A stretch of 43,393 nucleotides of DNA, taken from positions 1 to 43,393 of the forward strand of contig JACZKT010000002.1 of assembly GCA_014859905.1 (NCBI GenBank). Reading direction: 5' to 3'. The position numbers and the translations under genes are program-made. Below are positions 8,589-16,848 of the stretch, in pieces. The notes beneath the pieces are model-generated. The model made no database searches and was not told the DNA's origin. It saw nothing but the letters and a program-made list of their open reading frames with translations. Origin of the DNA: Rubrivivax sp. (lineage in GTDB: Bacteria > Pseudomonadota > Gammaproteobacteria > Burkholderiales > Burkholderiaceae_C). How positions within the stretch are numbered: position 1 is the stretch's first letter; every line of letters begins with the position of its first letter.

Positions 8589-10431
8589 TAGGTCTCCACT
8601 ACAGCACGAGTTCTGCGGTGGCTTGTCTGGCTTGCGCGATAGTGATCTTCGGTGGCGGCTGGCTCGGCAAGCCCAGCCGCAGCTGGTCCAGCAGGATACG
8701 GTGTTCGGCCTCGGGCTGCGTGTAGCGCGACAGGGTCAGTTCGCGGCCATCGGTGGTGGGCAGATGCACGTCCACCATCTGCATGGTCTTGAACTTGGCG
8801 ATCACCTCACGCGGCGTGGTGCCGCCGGCCTGCGTCCTGAGTTTGGCCTTCAGGGTGACCTGCAGGCAGTAGGCCAGGAAGGCCACGAAGATGTGCGCCT
8901 CGATACGCTCTTCGGTCTTGTGGAAGATCGGCCGGATCGCCAGGTCGTGTTTGGTCTCCTTGAAGGCCTGCTCGACCTCGGTGAGCTGGATGTAGAACGT
9001 CCACAGCTGCGCGGGATCCCCGGCGGTGAGGTTGGTGCGCAGCAGGTAGCGCCCTTCTCTGCGCCGCACCTGGCGCAGCCGCTGGCGATCCAGGCTGAAC
9101 TCCAGGCTCGCCGTGCCGGATGCCTCTTTGGGCCACGTCACCTTCACCAGGCCCGCCGCACGGCCTGCGTCGTGCTTGGCCGCCCCCAGCTTCATCAGCA
9201 GCTGGTCGCGCGTCAGGCACTGGCCTTGCAGCGCCTTCAAGCGCTCGATGTAGCGGCGCAATCGCTTGCGTCGCATGCCGCTTCCTTGTCGATGCGCGCG
9301 TCGCTCTGCGCCAGCACGTACATGTCTTCTTCGGTGGCCAGCCGCTTGACCTGCACACCGTCGCGCACCTGGGCCCATGGCTGGTTCAGGAAGGACTGTT
9401 CCAGCTTCGTCAGCCGGCCCTTGGGTGTGCCCACGAGGTAGCTCGCGCCGATGCTGCGCATCTTGGCCAGGCTGTCCTCGGTGGGGATGCCGCGGTCCAT
9501 CACCCAGATGCGGTTGGCGCGGCCGTAGCGCTTCTCGATGCGGTCCAGGAAGCCGCTCAAGGTGGTCGAGTCGGCGGTGCCCCCACCCATCACCTCGTAG
9601 CTCAGCGGAAAGCCTTCAGGGGTGACGATCAACGCGATGACGACCTGGCGGCAGTCACCGCGCTTGTCGCGGCTGTAGCCGAACTGGCGCGGATCGTCCG
9701 GCCCGCGGTCTTCGTCGGTCTCGAAGTAGGTGCTGGTCAGGTCGTACAGCAGCACGTCGAACTTGGCACCGAAGAGTTCACCCCAGCGCCGCACGAGGAA
9801 CTTGAACAGTTCGTCCTTGTGCTCGACCAGCCGGTCCAGGCAGCGGTAAAGCGTGTTCTTCTCGGCCAGCGCGAAGTCCGATTCCAGCAGGTCGGCCATG
9901 GCGCTGGCGTCGAACCACTGGCAGTGCAGCCGCCACTCCGAGCCAGGGTCGATGAGGCGGTAGGCCACCAGCGTCTTGAGCACCTTCAGCCACGGTGTGT
10001 TGCCTTGCGCCCGCGCAAACCGAGGCCGCCAGAAGCTGTCGAGTTCGAGTTGTTGCCACAACTGCAGAGCCAGCCAGCAGGCGCCCCACTGACGAGGACG
10101 GCGCAGGCTCAGCTCGCTCAGGCGCACGCCGATGGCATCGACGTCGTCCACCGGCATCGAGCCAGCGGGGAATAGCGCCACCTGGCGCCGCGTGCCGGCG
10201 TCATGCAGCTCGATGGTCTTGCGCCACGCCTCGCGCTGGCTGGCGTTGATCTCGCCCAGATACAGCACCTGGCGCTGCACGACGCGGCCGTCGCTGCAGC
10301 GGCGGTTCTCCACCACGCTCCAGTAATCGTGGGTCTTGCCGTCCTTCTTGCGTCGGTTGCAGCGCAGGAACATGGACCCAAATTCTGCGTACCCACCACC
10401 TCGCGCGCAAGGACCAAGGTCTCCACTACAG
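8589..10431 (-). mobile_element. IS1634-type insertion sequence between amiC and the amide operon
   Basis: One transposase gene (broken by a frameshift) occupies the segment, flanked by an exact 15-bp direct repeat AGGTCTCCACTACAG at 8589-8603 and 10417-10431. Direct rather than inverted orientation suggests a target duplication, yet the left copy overlaps the transposase stop codon, so the true termini are uncertain. The element separates the amiC start from the amide operon promoter; regulator and target were probably closer before insertion. Confidence 0.65.
8599..10373 (-). pseudogene. IS1634-family transposase, single frameshift
   Basis: The N-terminal part (ATG at 10373, MFLRCNRRKKDGKTHDYWSV) includes LLYDLTSTYFET with the first catalytic Asp and WVMDRGIPTEDSL with the second. 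The C-terminal part is in another frame from about 9290 and contains LTEVEQAFKETKHDLAIRPI and HKTEERIEAHIFVAFLAY with the catalytic Glu region. One base appears lost near 9285-9292 (IDKE then MRRKRLRRYIERL). Both halves are otherwise full length. Confidence 0.82.
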
Positions 10432-10535
10432 ACCCTGCCGCCAGGCACCCATTGCGCATCAACGACTTGCGCCGCAGATGACGTTCAACTCACAGGTTAT
10501 CCACGGAAATCTGAGAAAGTCGGGCTAAGCCATAC

Positions 10536-10563
10536 TTGACAGCAGCGCGCGCAGTCCTCTAAT
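10536..10563 (+). promoter_or_regulatory. Sigma70-type promoter of the amide operon
   Basis: TTGACA at 10536-10541, 16-bp spacer, TCTAAT at 10558-10563. Predicted start about 10570, immediately before the hairpin-terminator leader. The same arrangement precedes the three other leaders in this window. Confidence 0.65.
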
Positions 10564-10584
10564 CTCTATCCAAAGCAATGCTGT

Positions 10585-10625
10585 GGTCGCCAGTACCGTC
10601 GATCAGCAGCCGGCATCAACGCCCG
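10585..10625 (+). promoter_or_regulatory. Candidate ANTAR-target leader D (tandem hairpins P1 and P2)
   Basis: P1 pairs 10585-10591 with 10598-10604 (one C/U mismatch) around the hexaloop AGTACC. P2 pairs CCGGC (10610-10614) with GCCCG (10621-10625), one mismatch, around ATCAAC. The 3' arm of P2 is part of the 5' arm of the terminator at 10618, so P2 and terminator exclude each other. This is the known logic of ANTAR (AmiR, NasR, EutV) regulation. The stems are less perfect than in the other three leaders. Confidence 0.5.
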
Positions 10626-10658
10626 ATCGGACTTGTTCCGTTCGGGCGTTCTTGTTTT
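10618..10658 (+). terminator. Leader terminator ahead of urtA
   Basis: Stem AACGCCCGATCGG (10618-10630) pairs with CCGTTCGGGCGTT (10638-10650) with one T/T mismatch and loop ACTTGTT, then CTTGTTTT. It lies about 120 bases upstream of the first gene, as expected for an attenuator. Confidence 0.8.
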
Positions 10659-10776
10659 CCGCGCTCTCCATGGCTGGCGCACCCACCCTCGCGGGGGACG
10701 TCGGTCATCGTCTCGACGGCCCGGGCTTCCGGCACGGGCGAATCATATTGTCTGCCAATCCAGAGGAGTGCCCGTC

Positions 10777-11202
10777 ATGACCGATCTGCACAACAAGCTG
10801 TCGGATTCCGTGTCCCGTCGTAGGCTGCTCAAGGCAGGTGCCGCACTGGGCGCCGCCACGGGCGTTGGGGGGCTGAAACCCGCCTCCGCGCAGGAGGTCG
10901 TCAAACTCGGCATCCTGCATTCACTGACCGGCACGATCGCGATCGCCGAGGCATCGATCGTGGACGCTGAAAAGCTGGCGATCGACGAGGTCAACTCGGG
11001 CGGTGGTGTTCTCGGCCGCAAGATCCAGCCGGTGATCGAGGACGGTGCCAGCGATTGGCAGACCTTAGCGGAGAAGACCAAGAAGCTCCTCCAATGGGAC
11101 AAGGTCGCCGCGATTATCGGCTGCTACACGTCGGCCTCGCGCAAGGCGGTGCTTCCGGCGCAGAACCAGCTGCATGGCCGCTTGTACTACCCGACCTACT
11201 AG
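10777..11202 (+). pseudogene. urtA: UrtA-type urea/amide ABC transporter substrate-binding protein, 3' deleted
   Basis: Starts [20 protein letters not shown] after AGAGGAG. The twin-Arg motif and following hydrophobic stretch are a Tat export signal, cleaved after ASA. The mature part [40 protein letters not shown] and [17 protein letters not shown] is typical of UrtA/FmdD-like binding proteins. Only 142 of about 420 residues remain: after LYYPTY a TAG stop occurs exactly where the sequence changes to the end of urtD. A deletion has removed the rest of urtA with urtB, urtC and most of urtD. No working importer is encoded here. Confidence 0.85.
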
Positions 11203-11256
11203 ATGGACTCGATGCAGGCCGACCCACGGGTGATCGACGTCTACCTCGGCCATTGA
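11203..11256 (+). pseudogene. urtD: Extreme C-terminal remnant of UrtD-type ABC ATPase
   Basis: Seventeen residues, MDSMQADPRVIDVYLGH, then a stop. Ending in ADPRVIDVYLG is the signature of LivG/UrtD ATPases, normally just upstream of urtE, which begins one base after this stop. It marks the right breakpoint of the deletion that also truncated urtA. Confidence 0.7.
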
Positions 11257-11257
11257 C

Positions 11258-11947
11258 ATGCTTGATGCTCGCGACCTCGACGTTCGGTATGGAGATAGCC
11301 GGGTGATTCGCGGCACCGCCTGCACGGTGGCCGAAGATGAGGCGGTGGCGATCCTGGGTCGCAATGGCATGGGCAGAACGACCCTGCTGAAGGCGCTGAT
11401 CGGCATGCTCCCGCTGCGCGCCGGCTCGATCCGCCTGCTCGGCCAGGAACTGACCGGTTTGCCCAGCCATCCACGCGTTGCCGCCGGGCTGGGCTTCGTT
11501 CCCCAGGGCCGCATGGTGTTCTCGCAGTTGACGGTCGAGGAAAACATCCTCACCGGCATGGAACACGTGAAGCAATTCATGATTCCCGGGTGGATCTACG
11601 AAACGTTCCCGATGCTGCGCGAGATGCGCCACCGCAGGGGCGGCAACCTGTCGGGGGGCCAACAACAGCAACTGGCGATCGCACGCGCGCTGGTCGGCGA
11701 ACCAAAGCTGCTGATCCTCGACGAGCCGACCGAAGGCATCCAGCCGTCGATCATCAAGGAGATCGGGCGCACCTTGAAGCGGCTGCAGGCCGAGTGCGGC
11801 TTCGCGCTGCTGGTCTCCGAGCAGGTGCTCAGCTTTGCACTCCATCTGGCTGACCGTTTTCTCGTCATCGAGCGCGGAGAGTTCGTGCACGAAGCGCGGT
11901 GCGACACCGTCGACACCACGCGTAGCCAGGCGTTCCTCACCATTTGA
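11258..11947 (+). CDS. urtE: UrtE-type ABC transporter ATP-binding protein with altered Walker A
   Basis: A 229-residue LivF/UrtE-family ATPase of a urea or short-chain amide importer: signature LSGGQQQQLAIARAL, Walker B LLILDEPTEGIQPS, switch region LLVSEQVLSFAL. Length is normal for UrtE. The Walker A motif reads GRNGMGRTT (residues 34-42), with Arg (AGA) where the family has the catalytic Lys. One transition from AAA explains it, and ATP hydrolysis would normally be lost. The partner permeases and UrtD are deleted upstream, so the gene probably persists without selection. It is followed by amiE after 39 bases. Confidence 0.87.
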   Translation: MLDARDLDVRYGDSRVIRGTACTVAEDEAVAILGRNGMGRTTLLKALIGMLPLRAGSIRLLGQELTGLPSHPRVAAGLGFVPQGRMVFSQLTVEENILTGMEHVKQFMIPGWIYETFPMLREMRHRRGGNLSGGQQQQLAIARALVGEPKLLILDEPTEGIQPSIIKEIGRTLKRLQAECGFALLVSEQVLSFALHLADRFLVIERGEFVHEARCDTVDTTRSQAFLTI

Positions 11948-11986
11948 GCGGCGCTGCCATTCCACCCCCACCCCAAGGAGATTGAC

Positions 11987-13027
11987 ATGATTCACGGTGA
12001 TATTTCGAGTAGCAAGGACACCGTCGGCGTCGCCGTCGTCAACTACAAGATGCCACGCCTGCACAGCAAGGCCGAGGTGATCGAGAACGCGAAGAACATC
12101 GCGAACATGGTCGAGGGAATGAAGGTCGGTTTGCCCGGCATGGACCTGGTCATCTTTCCTGAGTACAGCACCCACGGCATCATGTACGACAGCAAGGAGA
12201 TGTACGACACCGCGGCGACGGTCCCCGGCGCCGAGACCGAGATCTTCGCCGCGGCCTGCCGCAAGGCCAAGGTCTGGGGCGTGTTCTCCCTCACCGGAGA
12301 GCGCCACGAGGAACACCCGAACAAGGCGCCCTACAACACGTTGATTCTGATGAACGATCAGGGCGAGATCGTCCAGAAGTACCGCAAGATCATGCCCTGG
12401 GTGCCGATCGAAGGCTGGTACCCCGGCAATTGCACCTACGTCTCGGACGGACCGAAGGGTCTGAAGATCAGCCTGATCATCTGCGACGACGGAAACTATC
12501 CGGAGATCTGGCGCGACTGCGCGATGAAGGGCGCCGAGTTGATCATCCGCTGCCAGGGCTACATGTATCCGGCCAAGGAACAGCAGATCATCCTCTCGAA
12601 GGCGATGGCCTTCGCCAACAACGTCTATGTTGCAGTGGCCAATGCCGCCGGCTTCGACGGCGTCTATTCCTATTTCGGCCACTCGGCGATCATCGGCTTC
12701 GACGGCCGTACGCTCGGCGAGTGCGGCGAGGAAGACATGGGCGTGCAATACGCTGCGCTGTCGAAGAGCCTGATCCGTGACTTCCGCAAGAACGGCCAGT
12801 CCGAGAACCACCTGTTCAAGCTCGTCCACCGCGGCTACACAGGTCTGATCAACTCGCGTGAAGGTGATAAGGGTCTGGCCGCTTGCCCGTACGACTTCTA
12901 CTCCAAGTGGATCAGCGATCCCGAGGGCACGCGCGAGATGGTCGAGGCGTTCACACGAGCGACAGTAGGCACCTCGGAAGCACCGATCGAGGGCATTCCG
13001 AACGAAAAGGATGTGGCGCACCGCTGA
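11987..13027 (+). CDS. amiE: Aliphatic amidase (acylamide amidohydrolase)
   Basis: A 346-residue nitrilase-superfamily enzyme that hydrolyses short aliphatic amides to carboxylate and ammonia in the cytoplasm. The sequence is very close to Pseudomonas AmiE in length and motifs: [49 protein letters not shown], and [20 protein letters not shown]. The catalytic triad falls at the canonical positions Glu59, Lys134 and Cys166. AAGGAG precedes the ATG. It is downstream of leader D and 6 bases ahead of a MoxR-type ATPase, so it should be co-expressed with the AAA-VWA pair under AmiC/AmiR. It appears intact. Confidence 0.95.
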   Translation: MIHGDISSSKDTVGVAVVNYKMPRLHSKAEVIENAKNIANMVEGMKVGLPGMDLVIFPEYSTHGIMYDSKEMYDTAATVPGAETEIFAAACRKAKVWGVFSLTGERHEEHPNKAPYNTLILMNDQGEIVQKYRKIMPWVPIEGWYPGNCTYVSDGPKGLKISLIICDDGNYPEIWRDCAMKGAELIIRCQGYMYPAKEQQIILSKAMAFANNVYVAVANAAGFDGVYSYFGHSAIIGFDGRTLGECGEEDMGVQYAALSKSLIRDFRKNGQSENHLFKLVHRGYTGLINSREGDKGLAACPYDFYSKWISDPEGTREMVEAFTRATVGTSEAPIEGIPNEKDVAHR

Positions 13028-13033
13028 CTCCCC

Positions 13034-13876
13034 ATGATCCCCGCGTCCTTGTTGTCGCGGCCGGCGAGCGGATCCAGCGATCCGCTCGCCGCCTACCGCA
13101 TACCCACCGAGCCCTATTACCGCTCTGTCGGGCAGGAACTCGCGCTGTTCGAGGCGGCGCATGCGCTGCGCATGCCGCTGATGCTCAAGGGGCCGACTGG
13201 TTGCGGCAAGAGCCGCTTCGTCGAGCACATGGCCTGGCATCTGGGCAAGCCGCTGATCACGCTGGCCTGCAACGAAGACATCACCGCAGGCGACCTGGTG
13301 GGCCGCTGGCTGCTCGATGTCGAAGGTACGCGCTGGCAGGACGGCCCGCTGACCCTGGCGGCGCGCCATGGCGCCATCTGCTACCTCGACGAGGTGGTCG
13401 AGGCCCGCGCCGACACAACGGTGGTGATCCACCCGCTCACCGACGCGCGCCGCATGCTGCCGATCGAGAAGCTCAACCAAGTCGTGCACGCGCACCCGGA
13501 CTTCCACCTGATCATCTCATACAACCCAGGCTACCAGAACGTGATGAAGGACCTCAAGACCTCGACGCGCCAGCGCTTCGCGGCGATCGAGTTCGGCTTC
13601 CCGGTGGCGGTGATCGAGACCGAGATCGTCGCCCACGAGGCGGGCCTGCCGCAAGCCATGGCTGCCAGGCTCGTGGCCCTGGGCGAGCGCACGCGGCGCC
13701 TCAAGGGCCACGGCCTAGACGAGGGGGCATCGACGCGAATGCTGGTGCATGCTGGCGCACTGATGGCGCGGGGCGTCGACGTCGTCACGGCGTGCCGGAT
13801 GGCGATCGTGCACCCGATAACGGACGACACGGACATGGCGCAGGCATTAGAGGCGGCGGTGTCGGCGTCGTTTTGA
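13034..13876 (+). CDS. MoxR-family AAA+ ATPase (NorQ/NirQ/CbbQ type), copy 1
   Basis: A 280-residue AAA+ protein: Walker A GPTGCGKS (residues 53-60), Walker B with CYLDEVVEA, sensor 1 [10 protein letters not shown], and the arginine-finger region [11 protein letters not shown]. This is the NorQ/CbbQ subfamily, hexameric motors that work with a VWA partner to remodel or activate metalloenzymes (Rubisco for CbbQO, NO reductase for NorQD). The VWA partner follows directly. It begins 6 bases after amiE, so the pair belongs to the amide operon. Strongly related to copy 2 at 31481. The client protein is unknown. Confidence 0.88.
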   Translation: MIPASLLSRPASGSSDPLAAYRIPTEPYYRSVGQELALFEAAHALRMPLMLKGPTGCGKSRFVEHMAWHLGKPLITLACNEDITAGDLVGRWLLDVEGTRWQDGPLTLAARHGAICYLDEVVEARADTTVVIHPLTDARRMLPIEKLNQVVHAHPDFHLIISYNPGYQNVMKDLKTSTRQRFAAIEFGFPVAVIETEIVAHEAGLPQAMAARLVALGERTRRLKGHGLDEGASTRMLVHAGALMARGVDVVTACRMAIVHPITDDTDMAQALEAAVSASF

Positions 13877-13890
13877 CCGGCGTTGTCCAT

Positions 13891-16092
13891 GTGACCAGCG
13901 CACCGCGCACTTACCGCAACCCGCTGGCCGCGCTCCGTCAGGCACAGGTGCCAGAAAGCGTCGGGCTCGAGCTCGAGCGCGCGCGCCGTGTGCTCGAGTC
14001 CGTGCTCAGCGACGAGGCCGCCGACACGCTCGCCGAGAGCCTTATCGAGTTGCGCGTGCAAGGTGCCGATGCGGCGCTGCTCGGCGCCATCGTGCGACGC
14101 TTGTCACTGCTGGCACCGCGCCTGTCGGGCTCCGGCGGGCTGACCGCCTGGTTGACAGCGGTGCGCGAGGTGGCGCAGCAGGCGCGTCATTGCACCCTGG
14201 CGTTTCTCGAGAGTTCCGAGGAGATGCTGCGGCATGGTTCGCCGGCCGAACTCCTGATGTGGGCCCGGCTCGGCCTGCGCCACGGCCAGGCTCAGGCCGC
14301 GGTGACCGAAGGCGATGCCACGCTGGCGCACTTCGAGCTGCGCTCCCGCGAGTCGGCACTGGTCGTGACCCCGGGCGGCGAGCGGGTCGACCTGGCATCG
14401 AGCAAGGCGCGACTGGCGCCCTTGCTGCGGGCGCTGTTCGAAGTCACGCCGACCCTGCTGCCGGTAGAGCAGGGGCTTGCCACGCGGCGGCCGTTCCTGT
14501 CCAACCTCGGGCTGCACCTTCCCGAAGTCGGGCGCGCGCTGCGCGGCGCGCAGGCACGCCGCTGGTACGACGCTGCCGCAACCCATGCCGCCGCTCACCT
14601 GTGCCATTCGGAACACAAGTTCGAACGCGGCGGCCTGAAACCGATTCAGATGGCGCTCGTCGGCCTGCTCGAGGACGCCCGTGTTGAGGCCATCGCGAGT
14701 CGCGAGCTCCCCGGGCTGCGCCGGCTCTGGCTCGGGTTCCACACTGCCGAGCCGGCGCACGGCAACACCTTCGTCGTGCTGATGCTGCGACTGGCGCGGT
14801 GCCTGCTCGACCCAGGCCACGACGACCCGCACCCCTGGGTGCTGAAAGCCCGGCGCCTCTTCCTCGAGGCGACCGACGGCGGCCGCTCCGCGGAGACGCT
14901 GGCGCCGACCGCGTTGCGCGACATGGCATCGAGGCTCGGCAACGACATCGGCCAGATGCGCCTGCAGTTCAACTCTCGCGAATACGCTGTCGAGCCCGCG
15001 TACAGGGACGACAACGCGCACCTGTGGCTGCCTGACAACCAGACCACGCCGCAGACGCTCGCCTCTGCCGATACCGTGCCGCTGCCTCCCGAGCGCGATT
15101 CGGCACCCGAGATCGAGCAGGACACAGAAGAGGGTGAGCCCACGCCGAGCGTGCGTCCGGTGCCGGTCGGCGAACCCCACAGCGAGCAGCCGCTGCTGGC
15201 GCGGGTGCAGTACCCAGAGTGGGACCGTCTCGTCGGCGACTACCGCAGTGCGTGGTGCACAGTGCTCGAGGGCCGCCCGCCGCCAAGCGACCCGCGCGTG
15301 CTGCTGGCAGGCATCGAGCGCCACGCCGCGCTGTTGCTGCGTCTGGAACGCGTGCTGCGCGCTGGTCGGCTGCGCGAGCGCGTCAGGCTGCGCTCCCAAC
15401 TGCGTGGCGACGAACTGGATATCGACGCGGCGGTGCGCTCGGCGATCGACCGCCGCAGCCACCACTCGCCGGGCCAGAAGGTGCACCAGCGCTTCGACCG
15501 CCGAGAACGCGACGTCGCCGCGCTGGTGTTGCTGGACAGCTCGACCTCGACCGTCGACCCAGTGGCGGCCGGCGGCGGTAGCATCCTCGATCTGGCGCGT
15601 GAAGCGGCATTGCTAACCACGCTGTCGCTCACGCACGCGGGTGACCACTGCGCAGTCCACGCCTTCTGCTCGAACGGCCGCCACGAGGTGCGCTACGAAT
15701 CGGCCCTGGGCTTCGACGAGGCGCTCGATGCGAACAGCATCGCGAGGCTGGCCGGGCTTCAAAGCCGCTTGTCCACGCGCATGGGTGCTGCGCTTCGCCA
15801 CGCGAGCACGCTGCTCGGCGCCCAGCCGCATCGCAAGCGCCTGCTGCTGTTCATCACCGACGGCGAACCGCATGACATCGACATCCACGACCGCCGCTAC
15901 CTGGTGGAGGACGCGCGACGCGCAGTGCTCGAAGCAGCGCGCAAGGGAATTGCGGTCTTCTGCGTGACGCTGGATGCGGCCGCCGACGAATACGTGCGAG
16001 CCATCTTCGGCAACGGCAACTACCGCGTGCTTGACCGCATCGAGAGCCTGCCGCGCGTGCTGCCGGCAATGGTGCTGCGGCTGACGTGCTGA
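13891..16092 (+). CDS. VWA-domain protein (NorD/CbbO type), partner of MoxR copy 1
   Basis: A 733-residue protein: helical N-terminal part, a middle region with LKPIQMALVGLLEDARVEAI, an acidic linker (EIEQDTEEGEP), and a C-terminal VWA domain with the MIDAS DxSxS motif DSSTS from residue 549 and LFITDGEPHDIDIHD. This is the NorD/CbbO architecture, the adaptor that links a MoxR ATPase to its substrate. The in-frame open stretch begins far upstream inside amiE. GTG 13891 (MTSAPRTYRNP) is chosen because similarity to the paralog begins nearby and it follows the ATPase stop; TTG 13873 would overlap that stop. Confidence 0.83.
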   Translation: MTSAPRTYRNPLAALRQAQVPESVGLELERARRVLESVLSDEAADTLAESLIELRVQGADAALLGAIVRRLSLLAPRLSGSGGLTAWLTAVREVAQQARHCTLAFLESSEEMLRHGSPAELLMWARLGLRHGQAQAAVTEGDATLAHFELRSRESALVVTPGGERVDLASSKARLAPLLRALFEVTPTLLPVEQGLATRRPFLSNLGLHLPEVGRALRGAQARRWYDAAATHAAAHLCHSEHKFERGGLKPIQMALVGLLEDARVEAIASRELPGLRRLWLGFHTAEPAHGNTFVVLMLRLARCLLDPGHDDPHPWVLKARRLFLEATDGGRSAETLAPTALRDMASRLGNDIGQMRLQFNSREYAVEPAYRDDNAHLWLPDNQTTPQTLASADTVPLPPERDSAPEIEQDTEEGEPTPSVRPVPVGEPHSEQPLLARVQYPEWDRLVGDYRSAWCTVLEGRPPPSDPRVLLAGIERHAALLLRLERVLRAGRLRERVRLRSQLRGDELDIDAAVRSAIDRRSHHSPGQKVHQRFDRRERDVAALVLLDSSTSTVDPVAAGGGSILDLAREAALLTTLSLTHAGDHCAVHAFCSNGRHEVRYESALGFDEALDANSIARLAGLQSRLSTRMGAALRHASTLLGAQPHRKRLLLFITDGEPHDIDIHDRRYLVEDARRAVLEAARKGIAVFCVTLDAAADEYVRAIFGNGNYRVLDRIESLPRVLPAMVLRLTC

Positions 16093-16105
16093 AGGAAGGA
16101 CCCTC

Positions 16106-16465
16106 ATGAAATATGGATCCGGTGTCACCGAACCGCTGTACGAGGTGCACGTGTTCTGTTGCGTCAACCAGCGGCCGTCCACGCATCGTCGCGGCTGCTG
16201 CGCAAGCAAGGGGGCGTTGAACATGGCGAACTACATGTGCCGGCGCGCGATGGCGACGGCCAACAGCAAGCGCGTGCGCATCAACCTTGCCGGCTGCCTG
16301 AACGTCTGTGAGTACGGCCCGACGATGGTGATCTACCCTGAGGGCGTCTGGTATCGGTACGACAACGACGCCGACATCGAGGAAATTCTTGAGCAGCACG
16401 TGATCCATGGCCGGCGCGTGGAGCGCTTACTGATCACGCCCGATCCGGCGCGCCTGCATCGGTAG
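16106..16465 (+). CDS. Thioredoxin-like [2Fe-2S] ferredoxin
   Basis: A 119-residue protein with the TRX-fold ferredoxin spacing: Cys18/Cys19 and Cys31/Cys32 (FCCVNQRPSTHRRGCC), then Cys64 and Cys68 (NLAGCLNVCEYGP). The family is an electron carrier of NuoE/Shethna type; in other loci it sits beside oxidoreductases or cobalamin genes. A GGAAGGA site precedes the ATG. It is the last clear gene of the amide operon, 13 bases after the VWA gene. Its redox partner is not evident, although the radical SAM enzyme at 18585 could need one. Confidence 0.8.
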   Translation: MKYGSGVTEPLYEVHVFCCVNQRPSTHRRGCCASKGALNMANYMCRRAMATANSKRVRINLAGCLNVCEYGPTMVIYPEGVWYRYDNDADIEEILEQHVIHGRRVERLLITPDPARLHR

Positions 16466-16540
16466 AGGACCTCGCGCGGCCCAGGATTTCAACGGTGAAG
16501 GCACCCTTAACCAACGTATTGGATACTGGACGAGATGCAA

Positions 16541-16848
16541 ACAGGCATTGAGGCGAATCCGAAGAATGTCAGGGCGAATGCTTCATCGCGATCCGTGACG
16601 CCCTGATGGACCACGACACCGAGGCCATCGTGAATCACATCCGCGCCGCCCTGGAGCAGTCGAAGGCCGCCGCTGATGTACTGACCCATCAGGTGATCGG
16701 CGAATCCAGAAGAGTTCCGCTGCCCGATCACCGATCGATCGAGATGATGCGCAACCCGGCCGCGCGACACCGCCTGCCGGTTGAAGTCCTGCCGGAGGTG
16801 GCGGTGGGATTCGGGCGGCTTGTCGAAGCCGCCCATGGCATCGGGTGA
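16541..16848 (+). pseudogene. Short open frame, possibly a remnant of a corrinoid-protein N-terminal domain
   Basis: The frame is open from about 16544, with ATG 16606. It reads FIAIRDALMDHDTEAIVNHI followed by RAALEQSKAAADVLTHQVIG. The helix pattern resembles the N-terminal helical domain of methyltransferase corrinoid proteins, but no cobalamin-binding DxHxxG motif follows. After about 16710 the frame loses coding-like character, and it ends 1 base before the convergent tubulin-like gene. A decayed fragment is likely, and the family assignment is weak. Confidence 0.25.

Noticed and set aside
11114-13507. A 797-codon minus-strand frame across urtE, amiE and moxR
   Set aside because: It is antisense to three well-recognised genes and has no plausible start or domain.
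12883-13890. N-terminal extension of the first VWA protein
   Set aside because: The frame is open through amiE and the MoxR gene, but the translation there is a shadow; similarity to the paralog starts after 13891.
16507-16836. Minus-strand frame as the missing C-terminus of tubulin-like copy 1
   Set aside because: It follows the stop codon of copy 1, and its translation does not match the C-terminal blocks of copies 2 and 3.
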